Assembly: GCF_033242265.1 (NCBI RefSeq)
Contig: NZ_BTFW01000003.1
Location: 12,318-76,317 of the forward strand
Direction: 5' to 3'
Origin: Novosphingobium sp. IK01
GTDB lineage: Bacteria > Pseudomonadota > Alphaproteobacteria > Sphingomonadales > Sphingomonadaceae
Length of the DNA: 64,000 bases
A model generated the notes under the pieces. It did no database searches and was not told where the DNA came from. It saw only the letters and a list, made by a program, of their open reading frames with translations. Positions 24,863 through 34,898 of this stretch are shown one piece after another. A program made the translations under genes and the position numbers. The first letter of the stretch is position 1. Each line of letters begins with the position of its first letter.

Positions 24863-25001
24863 AGACTGTCCGATCCTGTCCGTTTTCCCGTCATTATGCA
24901 ATCTTGTCCGAATCGCCGTTGCAGGTCCAGAGTTAACGGACATATTCCTGTTGGCCGCCAGAGGACCGTCTGCCGGACACGCAAAGCGAAGGAGATGATG
25001 C
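24863..25001. promoter_or_regulatory. Putative res site and divergent tnpR/tnpA promoters
   Basis: The 139-bp spacer between divergent resolvase and transposase genes is where Tn3-family res sites lie. It contains repeated GTCCG/CGGAC motifs (for example near 24870-24890 and 24965-24980). Subsites were not resolved. Confidence 0.5.
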
Positions 25002-27959
25002 TTGGCGAGACGGCGACTGGTGAGCCCGGAAATCTGGGCGGGGCATTATGGCGCGCCGCTCGATGAGCGCGAGATCGCGCGTCATTATACGCTGACCAGC
25101 GACGACCTGGAAATTGTCGGCCGCCGTCGCGGCGATGCCACCCGGCTCGGCTATGCGCTGCTCATGCTATATATGAGATGGCCTGGCCGTGCGCTGGAAG
25201 CGGGCGAAGTCCCGCCCACTCCTGTGCTCGCCTATGTGGCGCAGCAACTCGGCGTCGCGCCGGCAGCCTTCGCGGATTATGCCCATCGGGACCAGACCCG
25301 TCGCGAGCATCTCGTCGAAATCCGACGATCGCACGGGTTCAGGATTTTTGACCGCCAAGCGTTCCGTGACGTTGTCGCCTTCTCGATCCCAATCGCGCAG
25401 ACCATCATCCACCCCGGCCAGATGGCAGGCGTCATCGTCGATGAACTCCGACGTCGGCAGATCCTCCTGCCTTCCTCGTCGATTCTCGAAGCGGTGCTGC
25501 GGCAGGCGCGCCAGCAAGCCGAACAGCTTACCTATGAAGTGCTCACAAATGGCTTGCTGCCCGACACCCTTCAAGGCCTGGACGATTTGCTGGCCCGACG
25601 ACCGGGGCAGGCCGCGACATGGCTATCCTGGCTGCGCAATGCGCCACAGTCGCCGGCAGCGCGCAACATCCTGCGCCTGATCGAACGGCTCGCCTATATC
25701 CGCGCGCTGGGCCTCGATCGCGCCCGTGCTGACATGATCCCGGCTTTGACTTTTGACAGGCTGGCGGACGAAGGCAGCCGCATCACACCCCAGCACCTTG
25801 GCGAACTCAATCCCCTGCGCCGGCATGCGACGCTGGCGGCAACCGGCATCCGCCTTGAGGAAAGCCTGACCGACGCGGCGCTGACGATGTTCGATAAACT
25901 GTTAGGCAGCATGGTGCGCCGCGCCGAGAACCGGACCCGCGACAAAGCCCTCAAGACGGTGCGCGAGTTGCAAGGTCATCTCCGGATGCTCACGGGCTCT
26001 TGCCGCCTCCTCATCGACGCGCACACCAAGGGCGTGGATTCGCTGGCGCAGATCGAGGCGCTGGACTGGCAGCGCTTCGCCGTGGCCGTCGAGCAGGCCG
26101 AAGTGCTCGGGCGACCGGAAACCGTCGATCGCACCGCCGAGTTGATCGAGCGGCATCGCACGGTGAAACTTTTTGCCGGCCACTTTCTCAACGCCTTTGA
26201 ATTTCGCGGCGCCGGTGCGGTGCAGGGTCTCCTGTCGGCGCTGGCCATCATCGCGGAGCTATACCGGACCGGCAAACGGCGCTTGCCGGATCGCGTGCCG
26301 CTGCGCTTTGTGCCATCCTCATGGCGGGCGTTCGTCCTGCGGGATGGCATCGTCGATCGTGCCGCTTATGAACTATGCGCCTTGTCGCAACTGCGCGAGC
26401 GGTTGCGAGCTGGGGATATATGGGTCGCGGGAAGCCGGCAGTTTCGCGATTTTGACAGCTATCTCATACCGCCGGCGACCTTTGCGGCGCTTCGCGAGAA
26501 GGGGCTGTTGCCGCTCGCCATCGAAACGGATTTCGATCACCATATCGAGGAAAGGCGCACCAGGCTCGACACGGCGATCGAACAGGTGACGGTCCTCGCC
26601 CGACAGGGCGAGCTGCCTCAGGTCAGGCTTGACGAAAACGGCCTCGTCATCTCGCCGCTGAAAGCGGCAACACCGCCCGCCACCGAGATTGCCCGTCGCG
26701 CCGCCTATGATCGACTGCCGCGCGTGAAGATCACCGATCTTCTGCTGGAGGTCGATGCCTGGACTGGGTTCAGCGAATGCTTCATCCATCGTCGTTCGGG
26801 CCGGGAAGCCGACGATCGCAATGCGCTGCTCACGGTCATCCTCGCCGATGGCATCAATCTCGGCCTCACACGCATGGCGGAAACCTGCCGGGGCGCAAGT
26901 CTGCGCCAGCTCGCCCATCTTCACGACTGGCACATCAGCGAGGCAGCCTATGGCGAAGCGCTGGGAAGGCTGATCGACGCCCATCGCGCCATGCCGCTCG
27001 CCGCGCTGTGGGGAGACGGCACCACTTCGTCGAGCGACGGACAGCAATTTCATGCCGGGGGCCGTGGGGCCGCGATCGGCGATATCAACGCGCGCAGCGG
27101 CAACGAACCGGGCGTCGCCTTCTACACCCATGTCTCGGATCGATATGACCCCTTCGCAAGTCGGGTGATCGCGGCAACCGCTGGCGAAGCGCCCTATGTG
27201 CTGGATGGCTTGCTGTATCACCAGACCGGCCTGACGATCGAGGAGCACTACACCGATACGGGCGGGGCATCGGACCATGTATTCGGCCTCATGCCCTTCT
27301 TCGGCTACCGCTTCGCACCGCGCCTGCGCGACATCAAAGAGCGTCGTTTGCACCTTCTTCCGGGCCAGGAATCCGGCCCTTTGCTTACCGGCATGACAGC
27401 CGAGCCGATCGCATTGGGTCATGTCGCGACGCATTGGGACGAACTGCTGCGGTTCGCCACGTCGATCCGCACCGGCACCGTCACTGCTTCGGCGATGCTG
27501 CGCCGCCTGTCCGCCTATCCGCGACAGAACGGACTGGCCCTCGCGCTACGCGAACTGGGCCGCCTCGAACGCTCGATTTTCATGCTCGACTGGCTGCGCG
27601 ACATCGATCTGCGCCGGCGCACCCAGGCGGGCCTCAACAAGGGCGAGGCCCGCAACGCGCTCGCCCGCGCGATCTTCTTCAACCAGCTAGGCGAACTGCG
27701 CGATCGTCGGTTCGAGAACCAGACCTATCGTGCCTCCGGCCTCAATCTGCTCGTCGCCGCCATCATCTTGTGGAACACCCGCTATCTCGAAATGGCGCTG
27801 GCGGACATCGGCACGCCCGATGAGATCGCCCGCCACATCGCACCCTTGGGCTGGGAGCATATTTCGCTGACCGGTGATTATAGCTGGAATGTCGATGATC
27901 GGCCCGATCCGGATGCGTTGCGACCGCTGCGCGCCGTCAGCTCCCTGTTAGCCGCATGA
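25002..27959 (+). CDS. tnpA: Tn3-family transposase TnpA, full length
   Basis: 985 residues, the full family length. The N-terminal DUF4158 domain (about 1-170, EREIARHYTLTSDDLEIV) is followed by the DDE core: GINLGLTRMA, GDGTTSSSDGQQF, a TDTGGASDHVFGL segment and RLEDIKERRLH-like RLRDIKERRLH. The C-terminus reads GLNLLVAAIILWNT, then LGWEHISLTGDY. The start is a TTG with AAGGAG 7 bp upstream. It differs clearly from the truncated tnpA at 8-10 kb, so two separate Tn3 lineages are present. Confidence 0.95.
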   Translation: MARRRLVSPEIWAGHYGAPLDEREIARHYTLTSDDLEIVGRRRGDATRLGYALLMLYMRWPGRALEAGEVPPTPVLAYVAQQLGVAPAAFADYAHRDQTRREHLVEIRRSHGFRIFDRQAFRDVVAFSIPIAQTIIHPGQMAGVIVDELRRRQILLPSSSILEAVLRQARQQAEQLTYEVLTNGLLPDTLQGLDDLLARRPGQAATWLSWLRNAPQSPAARNILRLIERLAYIRALGLDRARADMIPALTFDRLADEGSRITPQHLGELNPLRRHATLAATGIRLEESLTDAALTMFDKLLGSMVRRAENRTRDKALKTVRELQGHLRMLTGSCRLLIDAHTKGVDSLAQIEALDWQRFAVAVEQAEVLGRPETVDRTAELIERHRTVKLFAGHFLNAFEFRGAGAVQGLLSALAIIAELYRTGKRRLPDRVPLRFVPSSWRAFVLRDGIVDRAAYELCALSQLRERLRAGDIWVAGSRQFRDFDSYLIPPATFAALREKGLLPLAIETDFDHHIEERRTRLDTAIEQVTVLARQGELPQVRLDENGLVISPLKAATPPATEIARRAAYDRLPRVKITDLLLEVDAWTGFSECFIHRRSGREADDRNALLTVILADGINLGLTRMAETCRGASLRQLAHLHDWHISEAAYGEALGRLIDAHRAMPLAALWGDGTTSSSDGQQFHAGGRGAAIGDINARSGNEPGVAFYTHVSDRYDPFASRVIAATAGEAPYVLDGLLYHQTGLTIEEHYTDTGGASDHVFGLMPFFGYRFAPRLRDIKERRLHLLPGQESGPLLTGMTAEPIALGHVATHWDELLRFATSIRTGTVTASAMLRRLSAYPRQNGLALALRELGRLERSIFMLDWLRDIDLRRRTQAGLNKGEARNALARAIFFNQLGELRDRRFENQTYRASGLNLLVAAIILWNTRYLEMALADIGTPDEIARHIAPLGWEHISLTGDYSWNVDDRPDPDALRPLRAVSSLLAA

Positions 27960-27998
27960 CGTTCGCTATCCGTTCGCCCTTACCGTGCAGATACGTCA

Positions 27999-28976
<978 letters not shown>

Positions 28977-29375
28977 GCCAGTTCCTTCGATGCCGAATGC
29001 GTGCACGGTTCCGTGCTCGGTTGCCCAAGCTGCCACCTGGCGATAGCCCTTGCTGGTTACCGGGAACGATGCTGTGGCAAGCCGCGCGCCCAGTCCGTTG
29101 ATCGCGACCGCGACGTGAACGTCTTTATGGGTGTCGATGCCGATGACGACAGCGTCTGGTGTAATATCATGCATATTGGTCCTCCAGGCGGGTGGAACCC
29201 GAAGGCCCTTCGCGAGCGGACAGGACTGTGACGGGACGGCACTCCCTCAGGCTCCTATCAAGTCACGTTTCGCGACGCCTCGGGTGCAGCCTGGAGGGCC
29301 GACAGATCAACGCCATGACACGTGGTCAGTCGTAAGCATGGGTCAGACCTTCCAGACTGCATGCATCTTCTCACA
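28977..29375 (-). mobile_element. IS110-family 5' fragment (copy of the element at 40.3 kb)
   Basis: Nearly identical, in inverted orientation, to the start of the intact IS110 at 40261. It carries the upstream region and the first 66 residues of its transposase (28977-29174: MHDITPDAVVIGIDTHKD with the first catalytic Asp), cut at GIEGTG by the IS21 end. The outer end at 29375 is joined to the same IS3 codons as at 40260. Confidence 0.9.
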
Positions 29376-29484
29376 GTCATAGCTGTCGCCGACGCTGCCG
29401 ACCGATGGCACGAGGTTGGCTTCGGCCAGGCGCTGGGTGTAGTTCATGGCGAGATATTGAACACCCCTGTCGCTATGGTGGATC
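29376..29484 (-). mobile_element. IS3-family orfB fragment
   Basis: 109 bp matching 40152-40260 in inverse orientation with about two mismatches, including the codons just before the IS110 insertion point. This shows that the IS3::IS110 junction was duplicated as a unit. It changes to Tn3 tnpA sequence at 29485. Confidence 0.85.
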
Positions 29485-29908
29485 GGGCAAGCGCGATCTG
29501 CCTGCCGACGCTCCGATGCCCTTCCGCAAGGAATGGCAGAAAATCGTCATGGGCGATGACGGCAAGATCAATCGGCGGCTCTGGGAAATCGCGACTATCG
29601 CGCATCTGCGCAACAAGCTGCGCTCCGGTGATGTCTGGGTGGAACGATCGACGGGATACCGCCAGTTCGACAGCTACCTGCTAAGCGAACCGAAGGCCAA
29701 GCCGATCGTGTCGGCTCTTGGTCTGCCACCCACAGCCGGCGAATGGCTCGAACAGCGGGGCCGCGAACTGGACTGGCGGCTGAAGAAATTCGCCCGGAGC
29801 CTGAAGCGCGACGCTCTGGAGGGTGTGCGATACCGCGACGGCCGCCTCCAGATATCCCCCGTTCGCACGATCGCAACGCCCGACGCCGAAGCCCTGGCCG
29901 ACGGCCTG
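29485..29908 (+). pseudogene. Tn3-family transposase, internal fragment
   Basis: About 140 residues of a third tnpA type (KEWQKIVMGDDGKINRRLWE, LRSGDVWVERSTGYRQFDSY, GEWLEQRGRELDWRL), corresponding to the middle of a Tn3 transposase. Both ends are abrupt joints, to IS3 on the left and to a reductase gene on the right. Confidence 0.85.
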
Positions 29909-30072
29909 GTCTGCATTTCGCTGCCCTTCCGGACAAGCGTCAGACCGAGTTGGTTGATCTCATTACAACGCGCTCCACGAACGACAAGCGTGACATCGCG
30001 ACCTGCTGCCGACCAAAGCCCTCCGAAATAACCGCCAACGGCACCAGCGCCCACGACCAGGATTCGCAACAC
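29909..30072 (-). pseudogene. Ketopantoate reductase (PanE/ApbA family), N-terminal fragment
   Basis: The first 54 residues hold the Rossmann NADP-binding start (LRILVVGAGAVGGYFGGLW, then DVTLVVRGARCNEI), cut by the tnpA fragment. The GTG start at 30072 with GGAGA upstream lies 20 bp after the MFS stop, so it was the third gene of a marR-MFS-reductase operon. Confidence 0.85.
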
Positions 30073-30091
30073 TTGTCTCCTTGAAATGTGA

Positions 30092-31378
30092 TCAAGCGGC
30101 TCTCAGCTTTGTCGATTTCCCTTGCCGCAAGGTCAGCAGCAGCACGCCAGCGGCGATGACGCCCATCGCGCCGGCCGCCAGGAAAGCGGGCAGATAGGTT
30201 CCGCTTTGTTCGCGGATCACGCCAGCGCCGAAGGCGGCGAAGGCTGCCCCGAGCTGGTGCCCAGTCTGGATCCAACCGAATACGATTGGGGCCTCTTGTT
30301 CCCCGAACGCCTCGTTCGCCAGCTTCACGGTGGGCGGCACCGTTGCAATCCAGTCGAGCCCGTAGAAAATGGCGAAAACGCCAAGGCTTACTGTGTCGAA
30401 GCTCAAGAATGGTAGCGCCATCAGTGAGAAACCGCGCAGGCCGTAATAGACGATCAGCAGCACGCGCGGATTGTAGCGGTCGGTCAGCCATCCCGATGCC
30501 GTGGTGCCGAACAGATCGAAGAAGCCCATGGTCGAGAGCAGACCCGCCGCAGCCACAGGGGCGATGCCATGGTCTCCGCAAAATGCGATCATATGGGTGC
30601 CGACAAGACCATTGGTCGTCAGGCCGCAGACAAAGAAGGTTCCGAACAGTAGCCAAAAGACGGGTCGCCGCGCAGCGCGAACCAGCACACTGATCGCCAG
30701 ACCGGCCGTGCGCGCCTGCTTACTCAGTGTTGGAGGGGCACTTTCAGGGGTTTCTCCAAACCGACGCGTACCGATATCACCGGGATGCTCAGGCAGCACC
30801 AGCGCAACGATTGGCACGAGGATCAGACAAGCCAGGCTTACCGCCATGACGACTGGCCGCCATGCTCCCTGATTTGACAGCCATGCCAGAAAGGGCAGGA
30901 AAATGAGGGAGCCTGTTGCTGTGCTGGCACTGAGCAAGCCCATGATCAGACCTTGCCGGGTGGCGAACCAGCGATTGACCACGGCAGCCCCCAGAACGGA
31001 TGCGACCGCGCCGCTGCCAATGCCGGACAGCACACCCCAGCTCATTATGTACTGCCAGGGGAGATGCATCCAGAGGCTGGCGAATGTGGATATCGCCATG
31101 AGCATTAGGCCGGCCAGCATTGTACGGCGGATTCCGAATGACATCATCAGTGCCGCCGCGAACGGGCCGACGAGGCCATAGAGGAAGATTCCCACTGCAG
31201 CAGCGAGCGAAATAGTCGCCCGATCCCACCCGAAGTTGATCTGCAGGGGCATCATCAGAACGCCGGGCGTGGCGCGAAGCCCGGCCGAAACAAGCAGCGC
31301 CAAGAAGGTGACGGCGACAATCAGGACGATGTGAACGCGCGGTGAAACAAGGCCGGTCCGATGTAATATGCGGCTCAC
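30092..31378 (-). CDS. Major facilitator superfamily transporter
   Basis: A 428-residue, 12-helix MFS carrier of the oxalate/formate-antiporter or monocarboxylate-type branch. It has GIRRTMLAGLMLM between helices 2 and 3, a central hydrophilic loop (about 195-225), and GWLTDRYNPRVLL (the repeat of the MFS A motif) after helix 8. Start: GTG at 31378 overlapping the marR stop by 4 bp, which implies translational coupling and regulation by that MarR protein. Substrate unknown; a linked ketopantoate-reductase-like enzyme suggests a small organic acid. Confidence 0.88.
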   Translation of the reverse strand: MSRILHRTGLVSPRVHIVLIVAVTFLALLVSAGLRATPGVLMMPLQINFGWDRATISLAAAVGIFLYGLVGPFAAALMMSFGIRRTMLAGLMLMAISTFASLWMHLPWQYIMSWGVLSGIGSGAVASVLGAAVVNRWFATRQGLIMGLLSASTATGSLIFLPFLAWLSNQGAWRPVVMAVSLACLILVPIVALVLPEHPGDIGTRRFGETPESAPPTLSKQARTAGLAISVLVRAARRPVFWLLFGTFFVCGLTTNGLVGTHMIAFCGDHGIAPVAAAGLLSTMGFFDLFGTTASGWLTDRYNPRVLLIVYYGLRGFSLMALPFLSFDTVSLGVFAIFYGLDWIATVPPTVKLANEAFGEQEAPIVFGWIQTGHQLGAAFAAFGAGVIREQSGTYLPAFLAAGAMGVIAAGVLLLTLRQGKSTKLRAA

Positions 31379-31827
31379 TGCATCGCCTCCTGCGAAATTG
31401 TCACCAGATCCTGAAGTGCAGCCTCCGTGGTGTTCCAACGGTCCAGGCCGAACTTTTCGATCAGCTGCCGTTGCGCCGCCAGCCACGCATCGGTTGAATT
31501 TTCGATGGCTTGATGGCCCAGGTCAGTCAGGCGCGCATTTTTTGCCCGACCATGACCGTCTTCGAGCGCTACCCAGCCATCCCGCTCAAGAGGCTTGAGC
31601 GCGCGATAGAGCGTGGTGCGGTCCATTACGAGAATATGAGCAAGATCCATCAAGGGTAGCGGCTCACGCCGGGCGATGTTGAAGAGCACGGCAAACTGGC
31701 CAAGCGAAAGGCCAGTGCCTTCCATCACTTCATCATAGAAGCGTGTAACTGCGCGCGATGCCTTACGCAGCGCGTTGCAGGCGCAGTTTAAGTCGGCGAT
31801 TGCAAGTGAATCATGATGCATATGCAT
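31375..31827 (-). CDS. MarR-family transcriptional regulator
   Basis: A 150-residue MarR-type winged-helix repressor: GLSLGQFAVLFNIAR, then PLMDLAHILVMDRTTLYRALKPLERDGW as the recognition helix and wing entry, then a C-terminal dimer helix. The start was placed at ATG 31827, since upstream codons lack a binding site; ATG 31821 is also possible. A perfect 14-bp palindrome overlaps the start. First gene of the marR-MFS-reductase operon. Confidence 0.88.
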   Translation of the reverse strand: MHMHHDSLAIADLNCACNALRKASRAVTRFYDEVMEGTGLSLGQFAVLFNIARREPLPLMDLAHILVMDRTTLYRALKPLERDGWVALEDGHGRAKNARLTDLGHQAIENSTDAWLAAQRQLIEKFGLDRWNTTEAALQDLVTISQEAMQ

Positions 31828-31828
31828 C
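31815..31828. promoter_or_regulatory. Palindrome over the marR start (probable auto-operator)
   Basis: GATGCATATGCATC is a perfect 14-bp palindrome spanning the marR start codons. MarR proteins commonly repress their own promoter through such sites. An Rrf2-type regulator could also read the repeated ATGCAT. Confidence 0.4.
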
Positions 31829-31872
31829 TTATGCCACCGATTGCGTTGTTTGGTCAACTCAGATTGTGACAC

Positions 31873-32195
31873 CTCTCGTCAGCGCATCGAAGTGGGAGCA
31901 ACGGAATTGCCCGATGCCGGGACGAGTGGATGAAGTGTCAGCCATGCTGGTGCCGCGGCGACTAAACTCTCGGCGCAGCAGTTCGTTCTCCACCCCGTGG
32001 CGACTGTTGCGGTGGTGTACAGGAAACAGGTCAGTCCGTCCGAAAACGCACGGGCTGATCGGGTTTCGGTCGAGCGGAGGGGCTTCACGCAGCGGCCCGC
32101 TGGTTTTTCGGCGCGGAAGGCGTGGTGACGGTCTCGATGAACCTTATCGGCATCTATACGCGAGTTATGCCGGAGACGGCTGAAGCGCGACCTTT
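31873..32195. other. Unassigned 320-bp stretch
   Basis: Upstream of marR and next to a transposase remnant. The minus-strand frame near 31900-32060 (reading GVENELLRREFSR) has codon bias of coding DNA, but I recognise no family and see no start. Probably the end of a gene removed by rearrangement. Confidence 0.3.
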
Positions 32196-32330
32196 TCAGG
32201 CCTGCACGGCGCGTAGCAGGGCCGGAATCCCGAGGATGTTGATCGCCCTGCGCAGATTGTAGGCGAGCGCCGTCAGACTGAACTCGGCGTTGACGTTGGC
32301 GAGGCCCCGCATGAGGAATGCGCCCTGGTT
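32196..32330 (-). pseudogene. IS1182-type transposase, C-terminal fragment
   Basis: 44 residues ending at a stop at 32196: NQGAFLMRGLANVNAEFSL and LAYNLRRAINILG, the typical IS1182/IS5-like transposase C-terminus. The rest is lost at the left end of IS6 copy 2. Confidence 0.8.
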
Positions 32331-33211
32331 GGCTCTGTTGCAAACTCTGATGCGGTTGCCAAGGTTGGGCCCTTGGATTGGTAAGGTCGGTTGTGATGGA
32401 CGATTTCAAAGGGCGGCATTTTACCGGCGAGGTCATCCTATGGGCGGTCCGCTGGTACTGCCGGTACGGCATCAGCTACCGCGATCTCGAGGAAATGCTG
32501 GCGGAACGTGGCATCGATGTCGATCACACGACCATCTATCGCTGGGTGCAGCGCTATGCGCCGGAGATGGAGAAGCGGTTGCGTTGGTTCTGGCGGCGAG
32601 GCTTTGATCCGAGCTGGCGTCTGGATGAGACCTACGTCAAGGTTCGGGGCAAATGGACCTACCTGTACCGGGCGGTCGACAAAAGGGGCGACACGATCGA
32701 CTTCTTCCTCTCGTCGACCCGCAGCGCCAAAGCCGCGAAGCGCTTTCTGGGAAAGGCCCTTCGCGGGCTGAAGGGCTGGGAGAAGCCAACGAACTCAACA
32801 CCGACAAGGCCCCCAGCTACGGCGTCGCAATCGCCGAGTTGAAACGAGAAGGGAAGCTCGCCCTGGAAACCGAACACCGGCAGGTAAAATACCTGAACAA
32901 CGTGCTCGAGGCCGACCATGGCAAGCTCAAATTGTTGATCAAGCCCGTGCGTGGTTTCAAATCGATGCCGACAGCCTACGCCACGATCAAGGGCTTCGAG
33001 GTCATGCGCGCCCTGCGCAAAGGGCAAGCCCGGGCATGGTGCCTGCAGCCAGGGATCAGGGGAGAGGTGCGTCTGATCGAAAGAGCATTTGGCATTGGCC
33101 CCTCGGTCATGACCGAGGCCATGGACGTGCTCAATCAGCATTTTGCCAATGCTGCCTGATCCCCAGACGGGGTGACGCTGCCCGGCCGTCACCAATGTTT
33201 GCAACAGAGCC
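32331..33211 (+). mobile_element. IS6-family element, copy 2, transposase frameshifted
   Basis: 881 bp, same 14-bp ends as copy 1 but one A fewer in CGAAACTC (about 32793), which shifts the frame after KGWEKPTN. It shares this deletion and the WRRGFDP codon with copy 5. Flanks CCCTGGTT and CGCCATCG show no target duplication. Confidence 0.95.
32396..33159 (+). pseudogene. IS6-family transposase (copy 2), frameshifted
   Basis: Reads normally for about 130 residues, including the first catalytic Asp (LDETYVKV), then shifts by a one-base deletion near 32793. The second Asp and Glu lie in the other frame. Probably inactive and moved in trans. Confidence 0.9.
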
Positions 33212-33803
33212 CGCCATCGATCCCGAGGCGCGGCTGCTGACGATTTCGCGCAGCAAGGGCGATCAGGAGGGAAAGGGCGCGACCGCGTTCCTCAGCCCGC
33301 GCTCGGTGCGGGCGATCGCCGCCTGGACTGCGGCTGCCGACATCGAGGAGGGACCGCTGTTTCGCCGGGTGCAGGTGCGCCGCTACAAGGCGCGGGCCGC
33401 GGTCAAGGGGCGGCGGATCGAGACGATTTCTGGCCGCGAAAGCTGGGATCTGCGCAAGACGTTGCCGAAGTCGGCGGTGCCGGCGCGCACCGAATATGAT
33501 GTGGGAGAGGGGGCGTTGCACCCGGGTTCGATCGGGCCGATCTGGCGGGCAATGATCCGGCGCGCCTTCGACAAGGGCGCGCTGAGCGACCTCACCGCCG
33601 ATGATCTGGCGCAGTTGCTCAAGGGCGTGAGCGCGCATTCGACGCGGGTGGGCTTGAACCAGGATCTGTTTGCGAGCGGCGAAGATCTGGCGGGGATCAT
33701 GGATGCGCTACGCTGGAAGAGTCCCCGGATGCCGCTCGCCTATAATCGCAATCTGGCGGCTGAGCAGGGTGCCGCCGGCCGCTTGATCGCGAAAATCGGG
33801 TGA
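33212..33803 (+). pseudogene. Tyrosine recombinase/integrase, C-terminal fragment
   Basis: 196 residues in frame from the IS6 end to a stop at 33803. The catalytic C-terminal pieces are AHSTRVGLNQDLF (His-x-x-Arg box), then MDALRWKSPRMPLAYNRNL with the candidate nucleophile Tyr, and a short tail. The N-terminal SAM-like domain and first catalytic Arg are missing. Probably from an integrative element or plasmid; direct repeats lie just downstream. Confidence 0.75.
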
Positions 33804-33825
33804 TTAGATCTTGAGCTGCGCACAA

Positions 33826-33859
33826 TTAGGTATTTGTGACGGTTAGGTATTTGTGACGG
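33826..33859 (+). repeat. Two tandem 17-bp direct repeats
   Basis: TTAGGTATTTGTGACGG occurs twice head to tail, 23 bp after the integrase stop. Iteron-like, or an arm site of the recombinase. The rest of 33860-34110 has no gene, only A/T-richer DNA leading to the haemoglobin promoter. Confidence 0.7.
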
Positions 33860-34110
33860 TGTTTGAAAATTCCGAGTGCGCCAGATCACGCGGATTAGCG
33901 TTCCAGCGAATGTCCGACGGAATCGGAAAAGAAAACCCGCCCGTCTTCGTCTTACCGAGACTCCTTCGGGTCGCTGGCTGATGCTATGCCTTCGTGTTTC
34001 GGATTCAAGGCTAAACTAGCGGGGCTGAGCAGTTTCTCAGGCTGTGTACATCGCCGCGACCGACGACCTGGAAATATGCGCTAGCCTTGCGTTTTTGCGC
34101 AATTATGATA

Positions 34111-34130
34111 GATGTATTATATATGCATGA
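34111..34130 (+). promoter_or_regulatory. NsrR-like operator before the NO-detoxification operon
   Basis: GATGTATTATATATGCATGA: an ATGTAT-N5-ATGCAT dyad, resembling Rrf2/NsrR boxes, 15 bp before the likely start of the haemoglobin gene. The downstream genes are classic NsrR targets. Assignment by resemblance only. Confidence 0.5.
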
Positions 34131-34144
34131 TTGGAGCACGAGTC

Positions 34145-34591
34145 GTGGACGGTGTCTCGAAAATCAGAGAAGAAGAGCTGACTCCTTTGGTGGAGGAATT
34201 TTACGCGCGGGTCCGCGCCGACCCCGCGCTTGGGCCGATTTTCAACGATGCGATCGATGACTGGCCGGAGCATCTTGGGAAGCTGACTGCGTTCTGGTCC
34301 TCCGTCATGCTCACCAGTGGCCGATACAAGGGGCAACCGGTGCCGGCCCATTTGAAGCATAAGGCCAGGATAACGCCCGTGCTGTTCGAGCGGTGGCTCG
34401 CACTCTGGGTTCAAACGACCAATGACAGGATGACGCCCGAAGCGGCAGCGGCGCTACAAGCGAAGGCGCGGCGGATCGCCGAGAGCCTGCAACTGGCGAT
34501 GTTCTTCCAACTGGAGGAACGGAGTGCTGCATCGGTCGCCAACGCGGAACGTAAGGATGCCATCGAGCGACCAGGGCAAACCCATGGCTGA
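34145..34591 (+). CDS. Group III truncated haemoglobin
   Basis: A 148-residue haem protein predicted to bind O2/NO. EFYARVRADPALGPIF near the N-terminus and FERWLALWVQTTNDRM near 81-95 are group III trHb signatures; His69/His72 lie in the region expected for haem contacts. I chose GTG 34145 because GGAG stands 8 bp before it; ATG 34112 or 34127 would overlap the operator. The C-terminus overlaps the next gene by 8 bp. First gene of a trHb-YeaR-Hmp operon. Confidence 0.88.
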   Translation: MDGVSKIREEELTPLVEEFYARVRADPALGPIFNDAIDDWPEHLGKLTAFWSSVMLTSGRYKGQPVPAHLKHKARITPVLFERWLALWVQTTNDRMTPEAAAALQAKARRIAESLQLAMFFQLEERSAASVANAERKDAIERPGQTHG

Positions 34592-34859
34592 AATCTTGCC
34601 TTACCGTTCCACGCCGGTGTTCGACCAGGACACTCTGCCGGCTGCCTTGCGCGCGCGACATGACACGAAGGCTGGTGTTTGGGGCGTGATCCGGGTTTTC
34701 GAGGGCGAACTCCGGCTAACCTACCTCGAGCCACCTTCGGAGATCGTCCTGACGCCTGACCAGCCTGGCTTGATTCTCCCTCAGCAACCGCATTTCGTAA
34801 CGCCGACAGGGCCGATGAAGATGCAGGTGGATTTTTACGATCACATTCCCAAGCTCTGA
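34584..34859 (+). CDS. DUF1971 / YeaR-like small protein
   Basis: A 91-residue cupin-like protein (ILPYRSTPVFDQDTLP, GVWGVIRVFEGELRLTY, PQQPHFVTPTGPM, QVDFYDH). In enterobacteria the family member YeaR is induced by nitrate and NO through NarL and NsrR; biochemical role unknown. Overlap with the haemoglobin gene and 39-bp distance to hmp support a shared nitrosative-stress role. Confidence 0.85.
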   Translation: MAEILPYRSTPVFDQDTLPAALRARHDTKAGVWGVIRVFEGELRLTYLEPPSEIVLTPDQPGLILPQQPHFVTPTGPMKMQVDFYDHIPKL

Positions 34860-34898
34860 CATTCCGGGATTTTCAACGCATCCAAAAAGGAGAAGTTG

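Noticed and set aside
32793-32793. Possible programmed frameshift in IS6 copies 2 and 5
   Set aside because: IS6 transposases are read from one frame, and copies 1 and 4 have the extra base and an unbroken frame; the deletion is a mutation.
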